Made by a program: the position numbers and the translations under genes. This document shows positions 1 through 7,592 of a DNA stretch of 64,000 bases, piece after piece. Below the pieces are notes generated by a model. It made no database searches, had not been told where the DNA came from, and saw only the letters and a program-made list of their open reading frames with translations. The stretch's first letter is position 1. Each line of letters starts with the position of its first letter. Origin of the DNA: SR-FBR-E99 sp963732365 (GTDB taxonomy: Bacteria > Bacteroidota > Bacteroidia > Bacteroidales > VadinHA17); NCBI GenBank assembly GCA_963732365.1, contig CAVSZC010000005.1, positions 1,302,001-1,366,000 on the forward strand, written 5' to 3'.

Positions 1-304
1 GATGCTCACACATTGAATAAATATCAATGTCCTTGACTATAACCATCTGCCGGTACTCCTCCTTGAACATGGCGCTGCGCAGTATCTCCTCAGGATTTTG
101 CTGGTAACCCCTTGTGAGGAAGCTGAGTGCCTTGGCCACCCTCGTCGGAGTGTTGAGCAAACCCTCTCTGTCAGGGTCTTCGCCAAGCAGTTTAAGTATC
201 TTGTAATAATATCCGGCGATCTCATTTATAACGTCGGGATTCCACTTTTCGATCTTGTTGTAACCGTCTGACAGGGCTCCGCTGCCGTCATTTAGCTTTT
301 CCAT
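1..304 (-). CDS. folE: GTP cyclohydrolase I, N-terminal part (cut by window edge)
   Basis: Reading leftward from the ATG at 304, about 101 codons run to the window edge without a stop. The fragment has the family segment with EDPDREGLLNTPTRVAKA near residues 41-58 and ends in DIDIYSMCEH, the start of the zinc-binding Cys-Glu-His-His motif of GTP cyclohydrolase I. The enzyme converts GTP to 7,8-dihydroneopterin triphosphate, the shared precursor of folate, queuosine and biopterin-type cofactors, in the cytoplasm. It starts one base after the stop of the upstream pterin-synthase gene, so the two form one transcription unit. The catalytic C-terminal half lies outside the window. Identification is firm for the visible part. 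Confidence 0.93.
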   Translation of the reverse strand, partial: MEKLNDGSGALSDGYNKIEKWNPDVINEIAGYYYKILKLLGEDPDREGLLNTPTRVAKALSFLTRGYQQNPEEILRSAMFKEEYRQMVIVKDIDIYSMCEH

Positions 305-305
305 A

Positions 306-716
306 TTATCCGTAATATTCGATGAAATTGTTTTCTGTCTCTTCTATTCTCACACAGTGCAGCGTGACCCCCTCTGCTTCCAGGGGTCCTTTCAGCTCGT
401 CCCAGACAGCCACTGCCAGATTCTCCGTGGTTGCTATCTTCCCGGCCATGAAGTCAGTCTCTGTGTTCATGTTGCGGTGGTCAAGCTTCTCTATAACCCT
501 TTCGTTTATTATCTCCTTAAGCCTGGTGGCATTCATAAAATATCCTATGTCAGGGTCTATCTCCCCCCTGACCGTCACCTTGAGTACATAATTATGCCCA
601 TGCCAGTTTGGATTTGAACACTTACCGTAGATCTTCAGGTTGTCCTCATCACTTAGGCCGGGGCGGAACATCCTGTGTGCTGCGCTGAACCGCTCTCTTC
701 TTGTAAGGTAGATCAT
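306..716 (-). CDS. 6-pyruvoyl-tetrahydropterin synthase / QueD family protein
   Basis: 136 residues, normal length for this family, which acts on dihydroneopterin triphosphate, the product of the adjacent folE. Zinc ligands are seen as H14 (SAAH) and the pair in HGHNY. The catalytic cysteine lies in C-SNPNW-HGH, a C-x5-HGH spacing. In the COG0720 family, C-x3-HGH is typical of bacterial QueD (queuosine) and C-x5-HGH of the mammalian-type 6-pyruvoyl-tetrahydropterin synthase. LDHRNMN and the late glutamate in EETENN also match the family. First gene of a two-gene operon with folE. The product could be 6-carboxy- or 6-pyruvoyl-tetrahydropterin; the motif favours the latter, and annotation as queD would be the common automatic call. 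Confidence 0.88.
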   Translation of the reverse strand: MIYLTRRERFSAAHRMFRPGLSDEDNLKIYGKCSNPNWHGHNYVLKVTVRGEIDPDIGYFMNATRLKEIINERVIEKLDHRNMNTETDFMAGKIATTENLAVAVWDELKGPLEAEGVTLHCVRIEETENNFIEYYG

Positions 717-802
717 AACCCTTAAAGTTAAATGAAATGGCGTTAATGAGGAAATAACAGATCAAAAATAATATATTTATCCGTTTATTTCAGGTATAAC
801 AG

Positions 803-1471
803 ATGGACGAAGTTATTGCAGACATACTGATAGCTGTCGCTCACCCCTCGGAAGGGGTGGCAGTGGAAAAAGCGATGAGTGATGCCCGCTGCAACTGTGA
901 GCTGCTGGTCACTGGCGTCGGTGGCGCAGCTATGTCATGGGCGCTGCAGAAGAGATTTTCTTCCGGAGGCATTCCTTCGCTGGTCATCAATGCAGGCATA
1001 GCTGGGAGCTACACTTCTTCATATCGACCCGGCGATGTTGTTATTGCCTGCTCTGACTGTTTTGCCGATATGGGTGTTGATGACAACGGCTCTTTTCTGT
1101 CACTCTTCAGGGCCAGCCTGGCAGACCCCGACAAACGGCCCTTCAGTGATGGGAGGATACACTGCCATGGCAGGTGGTTTGACAGTATGAGCACAAAATA
1201 CCCGGCGGTCAGGGCAGCAACAGTCAACATGACCTCCGGATCACAGCCTGTGATAGACCGCATCAGGAAGGCATGGGACCCTGAGATAGAGACCATGGAG
1301 GGGGCGTGGTTTGCCTATGCCTGCGCGATGTCAGGCGCTGAGTGGCTCACCGTCAGGGCCGTGTCAAACATGGTCGAGCCCCGTAACCTGAATAAATGGG
1401 ATATACCCCTTGCTCTGGCAAAGTTGCAGGAGGCAATGACTGATATTTTGAAAACCATAAAGGAAGGATGA
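803..1471 (+). CDS. mqnB: Futalosine hydrolase
   Basis: 222-residue member of the purine nucleoside phosphorylase/nucleosidase fold. It hydrolyses futalosine to dehypoxanthinyl futalosine and hypoxanthine in the futalosine route to menaquinone. Visible signatures are VTGVGGAAMSWAL near residues 37-49, the glycine-rich NAGIAGSY, PGDVVI, and the late METMEG-type segment seen here as IETMEGAWFAYAC, where the glutamate binds the ribose. The final codons overlap the ATG of mqnD by four bases (ATGA), so the two are translated together and the mqnD call supports this one. An alternative reading as MTA/SAH nucleosidase is less likely because of the partner gene. Confidence 0.93.
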   Translation: MDEVIADILIAVAHPSEGVAVEKAMSDARCNCELLVTGVGGAAMSWALQKRFSSGGIPSLVINAGIAGSYTSSYRPGDVVIACSDCFADMGVDDNGSFLSLFRASLADPDKRPFSDGRIHCHGRWFDSMSTKYPAVRAATVNMTSGSQPVIDRIRKAWDPEIETMEGAWFAYACAMSGAEWLTVRAVSNMVEPRNLNKWDIPLALAKLQEAMTDILKTIKEG

Positions 1472-2295
1472 GACTTACACTGGGTTTTTCTCCATGCCCC
1501 AATGACACATTCATCTTTGAGGCACTCGTTCACCGCAGGGTTGATACAGAGGGGATCGAATACGACTGGTTTCTTGCTGATGTCGAAGAGCTCAACCGCA
1601 GAGCACTCGACGGCAGCGTTGACATCACCAAGATGAGCTTTCATGCATATGCCTGGGCAGCAAACAATTATCTGCTGCTTGACTCGGGCAGCGCCCTCGG
1701 ACGCAACAACGGCCCGCTCGTTGTCAGCCGGAGGAAGATATACCCTGATGAGCTCAATGATGCGCTGATAGCTATACCGGGCAGATACACTACTGCCAAC
1801 CTCCTCTTCAGCATCTTCTGGCCCGGGGCACAGCGGAAGCGGGAGTATCTCTTTTCCGATATCCCCGAGGCTGTCCTTTCAGGAGAGGCGGATGCCGGTC
1901 TCATAATCCATGAGACCAGATTCACCTACCAGGCTATGGGACTGCAAAAGGTAGCAGACACGGGCGAAGAGTGGGATAAACTGACAGGTCTTCCCATTCC
2001 CCTCGGAGGGATAGTGGTGCACCGCAGCGTAAGTGATGATACAGCTGCCAGGGTAAACAGGGCAATACGCCGCAGCCTTGAATATGCCCGTGCCAATCCG
2101 TCCGCCTCACTCGATTTTATACGCAAAAATGCCAGGGAGCTGGAGGCTGAGGTTACCCGTGAGCATATAAACCTTTATGTCAATGACTTCAGCCTCTCAC
2201 TGGGGAAGGAGGGGAGAGAGGCTGTTGAGCGGCTCTTTGCCGTTGCATATGAAAGAAAGGTGACAGGAGCACTGCCCGAAAGGATATTTCTTTAA
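1468..2295 (+). CDS. mqnD: 1,4-dihydroxy-6-naphthoate synthase
   Basis: 275 residues with the family opening LTLGFSPCPNDTFIF and the segment VDITKMSFHAYAW. The enzyme converts cyclic dehypoxanthinyl futalosine to 1,4-dihydroxy-6-naphthoate, the naphthoquinone precursor of menaquinone. The fold is a periplasmic-binding-protein type; the conserved histidine in the C-terminal half (GGIVVHRSV) is part of the known active site. Start is the ATG at 1468, inside the mqnB stop, with a good purine-rich ribosome site AAGGAAGG just upstream. mqnA, mqnC and mqnE are not in the window, so the pathway genes are scattered, as is usual in Bacteroidetes. Confidence 0.95.
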   Translation: MRLTLGFSPCPNDTFIFEALVHRRVDTEGIEYDWFLADVEELNRRALDGSVDITKMSFHAYAWAANNYLLLDSGSALGRNNGPLVVSRRKIYPDELNDALIAIPGRYTTANLLFSIFWPGAQRKREYLFSDIPEAVLSGEADAGLIIHETRFTYQAMGLQKVADTGEEWDKLTGLPIPLGGIVVHRSVSDDTAARVNRAIRRSLEYARANPSASLDFIRKNARELEAEVTREHINLYVNDFSLSLGKEGREAVERLFAVAYERKVTGALPERIFL

Positions 2296-2360
2296 CCACC
2301 TGTCCCCTGCCGTGTCAATTTATTATCTTTACATTATAATAATACTAAACTGACCGGGTC

Positions 2361-2954
2361 ATGAAATTCGAACTGCCACCACTGAGCTACAGTCCTGATG
2401 CCCTTGCACCGCAAATAAGCGCTGAGACCATTGAGTACCATCATGGTAAGCATCATCTGGCATATGTGAATAATCTCAACGGCCTTATACCGGGCACTCC
2501 ATTTGAGAACGCCACCCTCGAGACTATGATCATGAAGGCTGAAGGAGGCATTTTCAATAATGCCGCACAGGTATGGAATCATACATTTTATTTTTCATCA
2601 TTTTCATCTTCGGGGAAAAGAGAGCCCCATGGTACTCTTTTGCGCGCCATTGACGCCGGATTCGGTTCCTTCGAATCATTCAGGGAGTCTTTTACAAAGT
2701 CCGCCGCCACCCTTTTCGGGTCAGGATGGGCCTGGCTGTGCATGAAGCCTGACGGCACACTGGCCGTGACACAGGAGTCAAATGCCGGTAACCCGATGCG
2801 GTCAGGGATGGTGCCGCTGATGACATGTGACGTTTGGGAACATGCATATTATATTGACTATCGCAACAGGCGTCCCGACTATATCAAAAACTTCTGGGAG
2901 CTGCTTGACTGGAACATTATAGGTCATCGGTTTGACGAGGCTCTGAAGAAGTAG
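2361..2954 (+). CDS. sodB: Superoxide dismutase, Fe/Mn type
   Basis: 197 residues. All four metal ligands are visible: H27 in EYHHGKHH, H74 in WNHTFYF, and the pair in CDVWEHAYY (Asp and His). The N-terminal ELPPLSYSPDALAP is typical of bacterial Fe-SOD. The enzyme removes superoxide in the cytoplasm, which suits an organism carrying several oxygen-sensitive Fe-S and radical SAM enzymes. It stands alone between mqnD and a nitroreductase. The metal (Fe, Mn or cambialistic) cannot be settled from sequence alone. An upstream TATCTTTA resembles a Bacteroidetes -7 box but lacks a -33 partner. Confidence 0.95.
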   Translation: MKFELPPLSYSPDALAPQISAETIEYHHGKHHLAYVNNLNGLIPGTPFENATLETMIMKAEGGIFNNAAQVWNHTFYFSSFSSSGKREPHGTLLRAIDAGFGSFESFRESFTKSAATLFGSGWAWLCMKPDGTLAVTQESNAGNPMRSGMVPLMTCDVWEHAYYIDYRNRRPDYIKNFWELLDWNIIGHRFDEALKK

Positions 2955-3044
2955 TTGCTGCCCGGAATATTATCGTCTGAGAGTTTATCGCGAGGGTGTA
3001 GTTGGGGTGCTATTTTTATATATCTTTGGCCAAACTTTTTGACG

Positions 3045-3617
3045 ATGAATATTAAACAGCTTATAGAAAAGACAAGGTCATACCGCAGGTTCGACGGCAA
3101 TCACCCTGTCAGCAAAGAAACACTCGTATCACTGGTTGATCTTGCGAGATTGTCAGCATCAGGTGCCAACAGGCAGCCGCTGAAGTATATTCTTGTCAAC
3201 GAACCTGCCGAGTGTGCCGAGGTCTACACATGCCTCTCATGGGCCGGCTATCTTACAACATGGGAGGGTCCTGATCCGGGCGAGAGACCTACAGCCTACA
3301 TCGTTATCCTTGGTGATAAGGAGATATCCGATTCATTCGGCATAGACCACGGCATAGCAGCGCAGAGCATCATGCTCGGGGCTACCTCAGAAGGTCTCGG
3401 GGGCTGCATCATTGCATCAATAAAAAAGGAGAAGCTGAGAGCACTGCTGTCCGTACCGGCAGGCATCGATATTCTCCTTGTTCTTGCACTTGGTAAGCCA
3501 ACTGAAAAGGTGGTCATTGAGACCCTTGAGAATAACAATGTGAAATACTGGAGAGATGATGCGCGCGTTCACCACGTGCCCAAAAGAACACTCGACGAGA
3601 TCATTCTGCGCAAATAG
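3045..3617 (+). CDS. Nitroreductase family protein
   Basis: 190 residues when started at the ATG 3045 (MNIKQLIEKTRSYRRFDG). Upstream in-frame codons continue to 2955 but give no plausible protein and follow the sod stop directly, so 3045 is preferred. Family signs are the FMN-binding RSYRRFD near the N terminus, ASGANRQPLKYILV, and the central segment GIAAQSIMLGATSEGLGGC. Members are FMN-dependent NAD(P)H oxidoreductases of nitro compounds, quinones or unknown substrates. The substrate cannot be assigned. The C-terminal tail KYWRDDARVHHVPKRTLDEI is common in Bacteroidetes nitroreductases. Confidence 0.9.
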   Translation: MNIKQLIEKTRSYRRFDGNHPVSKETLVSLVDLARLSASGANRQPLKYILVNEPAECAEVYTCLSWAGYLTTWEGPDPGERPTAYIVILGDKEISDSFGIDHGIAAQSIMLGATSEGLGGCIIASIKKEKLRALLSVPAGIDILLVLALGKPTEKVVIETLENNNVKYWRDDARVHHVPKRTLDEIILRK

Positions 3618-3620
3618 GTC

Positions 3621-3625
3621 AGGAG
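3621..3625 (+). promoter_or_regulatory. Ribosome binding site deciding a TTG start
   Basis: AGGAG lies five bases before the TTG at 3631. Strong Shine-Dalgarno motifs are rare in this window, so this one supports TTG 3631 rather than the ATG at 3556, which sits inside the nitroreductase gene and would add 25 residues without signal-peptide character. Confidence 0.6.
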
Positions 3626-3630
3626 ACCTG

Positions 3631-4332
3631 TTGCGGACTATATTCTGTATCTTCGTCCTCTCACTGCCCCTTGAGATGGCAGCGCAGCAGGCCAGTCCTA
3701 TACTTTTCCACGGTATCATCCTTGACGCTGACACTCATCAGCCACTGACGGGAGCTCATTTCCTGAGCAGCAGCGGTGTGGCAGGCGCCTCAGATAACAG
3801 GGGCATGATCACTTTCTATGCCAGTCACTATGATACAATTACCTTTTCAAGTGTCGGGTACAAGGACTTCCTCCTGGTGATTGGCGATACCCTTCTTGCC
3901 AGGGAATATGTCGCAGGAATATATCTTATAACTGATACACTGATGATACCCGCTGTGATTGTGATGCCAAGGCTTGGAAACATCAGGGCCGAGATCATGG
4001 CTTCAAAACCGACGGTAAACGATGATATGGTAAATGCCTCGAATAATCTGAGGCTCTCAGCCTACCAGGGTATTACCACTGCAGCCACACTGGGTGATCC
4101 GAGCACCAATTATGAATTGCTGAGACAGAAGCAGAAAGTGGATGCTTACGAGAAGGGGATGATCCCTGCTGATAAGATGGTTGTATTCAGTCCGTTTACC
4201 ATCATACCGCTGGTGTATGTCCTTGCAAAGGGTCTGCCTGAACCACCCAAGCCTCCCGTTCCGTATCTTTCAGACAGAGAGCTTCAGCAGCTCCGCGCGA
4301 TCCACGATTCGCTGGTATATAAAAGAAAGTGA
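3631..4332 (+). CDS. Exported protein with CarboxypepD_reg-like domain
   Basis: 233 residues from a TTG start. The N terminus LRTIFCIFVLSLPLEMAAQQ is a signal peptide with likely cleavage after the AAQQ region. The next 75 residues (FHGIILDADTHQPLTGAHF through VGYKDFLL) match the beta-sandwich carboxypeptidase-regulatory-like domain that caps TonB-dependent receptors and many Bacteroidetes envelope proteins. The remaining 130 residues have no domain I recognise; they include a run of Pro (PEPPKPPVP) near the end. There is no barrel, so this is a stand-alone periplasmic or outer-membrane-associated protein of unknown role. It follows the nitroreductase by 13 bases, but a functional link is not evident. 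Confidence 0.75.
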   Translation: MRTIFCIFVLSLPLEMAAQQASPILFHGIILDADTHQPLTGAHFLSSSGVAGASDNRGMITFYASHYDTITFSSVGYKDFLLVIGDTLLAREYVAGIYLITDTLMIPAVIVMPRLGNIRAEIMASKPTVNDDMVNASNNLRLSAYQGITTAATLGDPSTNYELLRQKQKVDAYEKGMIPADKMVVFSPFTIIPLVYVLAKGLPEPPKPPVPYLSDRELQQLRAIHDSLVYKRK

Positions 4333-4360
4333 TCCTGCAGCCTACTGCCTTTCCCCCGCC

Positions 4361-4518
4361 TTCGCCGCCCTTCGACTGGCTCAGGGACCGGCTCAGGCTG
4401 ACGTCGCTGTCTGAGGGTCTGAGGGTCTGAAGTCTGAAGGTCCTGACCATTCGCAAATCGCAAATCGCAAGTCGCAAATCCCCCTTGCTCCTTGCTCCCT
4501 GCTCCTTGCTCCCTGCTC
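4361..4518. repeat. Patchwork of short tandem repeats between convergent genes
   Basis: Four different degenerate arrays follow each other. First comes a CTTCGACTGGCTCAGG type segment. Next are GTCTGAGG units of 7-8 bases at 4409-4440, then CGCAAAT heptamers at 4451-4480, and TTGCTCC/CTGCTCC heptamers at 4483-4518. The last array runs up to the proline dehydrogenase stop codon. Confidence 0.85.
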
Positions 4519-5429
4519 TACCCTTTTACAAAAATCGCCTTGATAATATGGCTTGCCATCTTCGGGTTCTCCTTCAGTCGACGGGTTGAATATCCGAACC
4601 ACTTCTTCCCGAAAGGCACATAGATCCTCATCACATGACCCGCATCGACGATGCTCTTGCGCAGGCCGGGAGTGACGCCGTAAAGCATCTGAAACTCATA
4701 CATGTTGCGCGGCACATTGTACTTCTTAATAAGTTCGTATGCACCTTCTATCAGCGGCTTGTCATGTGTGGCTATGCCTGCATATATCTTGTTTCTGAAC
4801 ATGAATTCCAGATCCAGCAGGTAATTCTTGTTGATCTCCTCATACTTCTTGTAGGCTATCGCGGCAGGCTCCACATAGATACCCTTACAGAGCCTGTAGC
4901 TGGTAGGTATCTCCGGAGTGTTCATGTCAAGCATCTTCTCAAGGTCACTGTGGGTTCTCCTGAGATAGGCCTGTACCACCAGCCCTACATTTTTCGGAAA
5001 CTCGGCATGAAGACGCCTGTACAGCTCTATCTCCAGGTCGGTACAGGGTGAGTCCTCCATGTCTATCCTGCAGAAATTATTGAATGAGGCAGCCTTGGCA
5101 ACTATCTCCCTCATCAGCCTGTAGCAAACTTCGGCGTCAATCAGGAGGCCGAAGCTCGTGGGTTTGAGCGAATAGTTACCGTCAATGCCGTTCTTCTGAG
5201 TCTCATCTATAAGGTCAAGGTATTCCTGCTTGTTCTCCTCTGCCTCATCAAGTGATTTGATGAACTCTCCGAGAACATCAAGTGTCACCTTGATGCCCTT
5301 TGAGTTCAACTCCTTTGAGACGCGCATGGCATCAGCCATGGTCTCGCCTGAGATGTATGAACGTGAAAAGATCCAGATCACTTTTTTGGGGAAGTAGGGC
5401 AGAATTGCCGCAATGAACTTGTTGAACAT
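4518..5429 (-). CDS. Proline dehydrogenase (monofunctional)
   Basis: 303 residues, the size of single-domain bacterial PRODH rather than bifunctional PutA. The protein oxidises L-proline to pyrroline-5-carboxylate with FAD and passes electrons to the quinone pool, here menaquinone. Barrel motifs visible are RIDMEDSPCTD (residues ~122-132), LVVQAYLRRT, YRLCKGIYVEP and the substrate-binding Y-S-T-R-R-L-K near the C terminus (FGYSTRRLKENP), which holds the conserved arginine pair. No P5C dehydrogenase gene is adjacent. A TACATTTG element at 5465-5458 on the same strand could be its -7 promoter box. Confidence 0.93.
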   Translation of the reverse strand: MFNKFIAAILPYFPKKVIWIFSRSYISGETMADAMRVSKELNSKGIKVTLDVLGEFIKSLDEAEENKQEYLDLIDETQKNGIDGNYSLKPTSFGLLIDAEVCYRLMREIVAKAASFNNFCRIDMEDSPCTDLEIELYRRLHAEFPKNVGLVVQAYLRRTHSDLEKMLDMNTPEIPTSYRLCKGIYVEPAAIAYKKYEEINKNYLLDLEFMFRNKIYAGIATHDKPLIEGAYELIKKYNVPRNMYEFQMLYGVTPGLRKSIVDAGHVMRIYVPFGKKWFGYSTRRLKENPKMASHIIKAIFVKG

Positions 5430-5457
5430 TTCGTTTCTGTTTATTTTTAAGAGTTTT

Positions 5458-5465
5458 CAAATGTA
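5458..5465 (-). promoter_or_regulatory. Possible -7 box for proline dehydrogenase
   Basis: On the minus strand these bases read TACATTTG, matching the Bacteroidetes TAnnTTTG box, 28 bases before the proline dehydrogenase ATG. The expected -33 TTG at 19-21 bases upstream is not present, so the call is weak. Confidence 0.3.
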
Positions 5466-5604
5466 AGCGTGAATATTACAGGTATAAATGACGTTTATCA
5501 TCTGTAAATAGTGATTGGTCACTTTTTTTCGCCTATTTTGAAAAAAAAACTGAGATAGTGCAACCATTTAAAAATAGTACAGGTCTTGATATTGTGCTCG
5601 GTTG

Positions 5605-6159
5605 ATGATGAGCGACCAACATATAATTGAGGGCTGCATCAGTCACAACAGGAAAGCACAGCAGTTGCTCTGGAAGCAATATTCAGGTTATCTGCTGGGG
5701 GTCTGTATGCGTTACGCTACTGACCGGCCCGAAGCTGAAGATATGTTGCAGGAAGCCTTTCTGAGGATCTACTTTAACCTCGGGGAGTATTCAGGAACAG
5801 GTTCTTTTAAAGGTTGGCTGAGAAAAGTGACGGTTAACACGGCAATCACGTATTATCACAGGAATCTGCGTCATAAACATCATGTGGATATCGATGAGTA
5901 TGTGACTGCCGAAACCGGCACTGCAGGGTTTGAGGAGGATTTCTATTCGGCAGAGGATCTATACAGGGTCCTGAATGAACTCTCTCCCGGTTACCGAATG
6001 GTCTTTAACCTTTATACTGTTGAAGGTTATAAGCACCAGGAGATAGCCGAAATGTTAGGGATAGACGTGAACACATCAAAATCACAATATAGCAGGGCCA
6101 GGGCTATCCTCAGGAAGAAGCTTGAGGAGCTGGCAAAGATGAAAGAAAAATATACCTGA
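5605..6159 (+). CDS. ECF-type RNA polymerase sigma factor
   Basis: 184 residues. Region 2 (about residues 22-85) contains RPEAEDMLQEAFLRIYFN and the DNA-melting segment GSFKGWLRKVTVNTAITYY. Region 4 (about 130-180) contains LSPGYRMVFNLYTVEGYKH and the helix-turn-helix HQEIAEMLGIDVNTSKSQY. There is no region 3, as expected for ECF. The ATG at 5605 is used; a TTG lies just upstream. The next gene, 7 bases downstream, encodes a membrane-anchored protein that could be its anti-sigma partner, and a PorP/SprF gene follows. The set suggests control of surface or T9SS-linked functions, comparable in idea to SigP of Porphyromonas, though orthology is not shown. Confidence 0.93.
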   Translation: MMSDQHIIEGCISHNRKAQQLLWKQYSGYLLGVCMRYATDRPEAEDMLQEAFLRIYFNLGEYSGTGSFKGWLRKVTVNTAITYYHRNLRHKHHVDIDEYVTAETGTAGFEEDFYSAEDLYRVLNELSPGYRMVFNLYTVEGYKHQEIAEMLGIDVNTSKSQYSRARAILRKKLEELAKMKEKYT

Positions 6160-6166
6160 TAAGGTA

Positions 6167-7456
6167 ATGACTGAAGAAAAAAGAGATATGGATCTTGAAG
6201 GTCTCTTCCGGAATAAGCTGGAAGAGAACGAGATGGAGGCAGGTGCCGACCTTACCGGTCGTGTCATGCGCCGTCTTGAACGGAAGGAATTCCTCCGTTT
6301 CAATCCGTCACGTTTTAATATCTTCTATGCCGCAGCAGCCGCAGCGGTCATCACCGTAGCCGGTCTGCTTGTCTTCCCGTCACCGGGTGATGAAGAATCA
6401 CTTCTGCCCGCGGTCAGGGAACCTCAGCAGACTGAGCAGGCCGTCACTCATGAAAAGAAAGTGGACGGTGCAAATGAACAGTCAGTGACTGTTACTCCTT
6501 CCCTTAAGGAGACAGACACCTCCGGGAATAAACCGGTGACACAGCCTGCAGCCATCACCTCGCGTCAGAATGAAACGTTAAAACCAGTCGCTGCCGGCAG
6601 TGAGTCCTCAGTCACAAGGGAGGTAAGGAAGGGAGAAACGGCAACAGTCAGGTCGTTCCAGAGGGTGGTGATAGAAACGTCTGCCTCATCAGGCTGCGTT
6701 CCCCTTACAGTCAGGTTCAGCTACCCCGATACCGGTTCAATGAAAGCTGACTGGAGCTTTGGCGACGGAGGCATATCCGATGAAAACGCTCCTGATTATA
6801 TTTATGACCTGCCCGGGACTTACATCGTCACCCTGACCCTCACAGATGCCGGGGGTAACAAGAGCAGCGCAGCAACCAGGATAGATGTATGGCCCGGACC
6901 AAAAGCTGAGTTCGAGATAACCAAGAATAAACTTGCTGAGACAGGAGAAGAGCTGCTCTTCAACAACCTGTCGACCGGAGGTGTAAGATACCTCTGGAAC
7001 TTCGGAGACGGAACAACCTCTGATGAATCAGATCCTCAGCATATATACCAGAGCTACGGCCGCTATGATGTCAGACTGACTGTGTATTCTGAACACGGCT
7101 GCGCAGACTCGGTGACAATTACAGATATATTCACAGACAAGGGTATGTTCCTGAGGTTCCCAACTGCCTTCCTGCCTAACACAGGAGGACCGACAGGAGG
7201 ATATTACAGTCGCCGTACAGACGAGGCTAACCAGGTGTTCCATCCTGTTGCCTCAGGCGTTGCTTCCTACAATCTAAAAATATATAATAAGGTAGGACTG
7301 CTTGTCTTTGAAAGCAGTGATATTGAGATGGGATGGGATGGTTATTACAAGGGACAGCTTTGCCCTCCCGGAGTATATGTATGGAAGGTCAGAGGCACCT
7401 ACCGGAATGGCCAGGCTATAGTGATGGCAGGCGATGTTACACTGATAAGTTATTGA
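6167..7456 (+). CDS. Membrane-anchored PKD-repeat protein with T9SS type B C-terminal domain
   Basis: 429 residues. Residues 1-48 are charged and probably cytoplasmic. A single membrane segment follows (FYAAAAAAVITVAGLLVFP, about 52-70), then a Ser/Thr/Glu-rich linker to residue 165. Two PKD domains come next, with the hallmark WSFGDGG and WNFGDGT turns. The last 90 residues form the gliding-motility-associated C-terminal domain (TIGR04131 type), with FPTAFLPN, YNLKIYNKVGLLVFES and GWDGYYKGQ. The gene lies between an ECF sigma factor and PorP/SprF. An anti-sigma role for the N terminus is inferred only from position. The combination of an inner-membrane anchor with an outer-membrane export signal is odd. 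AAGG three bases upstream supports this ATG. Confidence 0.85.
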   Translation: MTEEKRDMDLEGLFRNKLEENEMEAGADLTGRVMRRLERKEFLRFNPSRFNIFYAAAAAAVITVAGLLVFPSPGDEESLLPAVREPQQTEQAVTHEKKVDGANEQSVTVTPSLKETDTSGNKPVTQPAAITSRQNETLKPVAAGSESSVTREVRKGETATVRSFQRVVIETSASSGCVPLTVRFSYPDTGSMKADWSFGDGGISDENAPDYIYDLPGTYIVTLTLTDAGGNKSSAATRIDVWPGPKAEFEITKNKLAETGEELLFNNLSTGGVRYLWNFGDGTTSDESDPQHIYQSYGRYDVRLTVYSEHGCADSVTITDIFTDKGMFLRFPTAFLPNTGGPTGGYYSRRTDEANQVFHPVASGVASYNLKIYNKVGLLVFESSDIEMGWDGYYKGQLCPPGVYVWKVRGTYRNGQAIVMAGDVTLISY

Positions 7457-7592
7457 TAAAGAGATATATAATGGCTGAGTTGTTGATATCTTCCTTGCCA
7501 TTTGGGCATATTGTTGATTACTTTCACAGTTACTCCTCTTGTGGAGTAAGTGTGAATTGGCTACATTCGTAATTAATTAAAAAAGAACCGGA

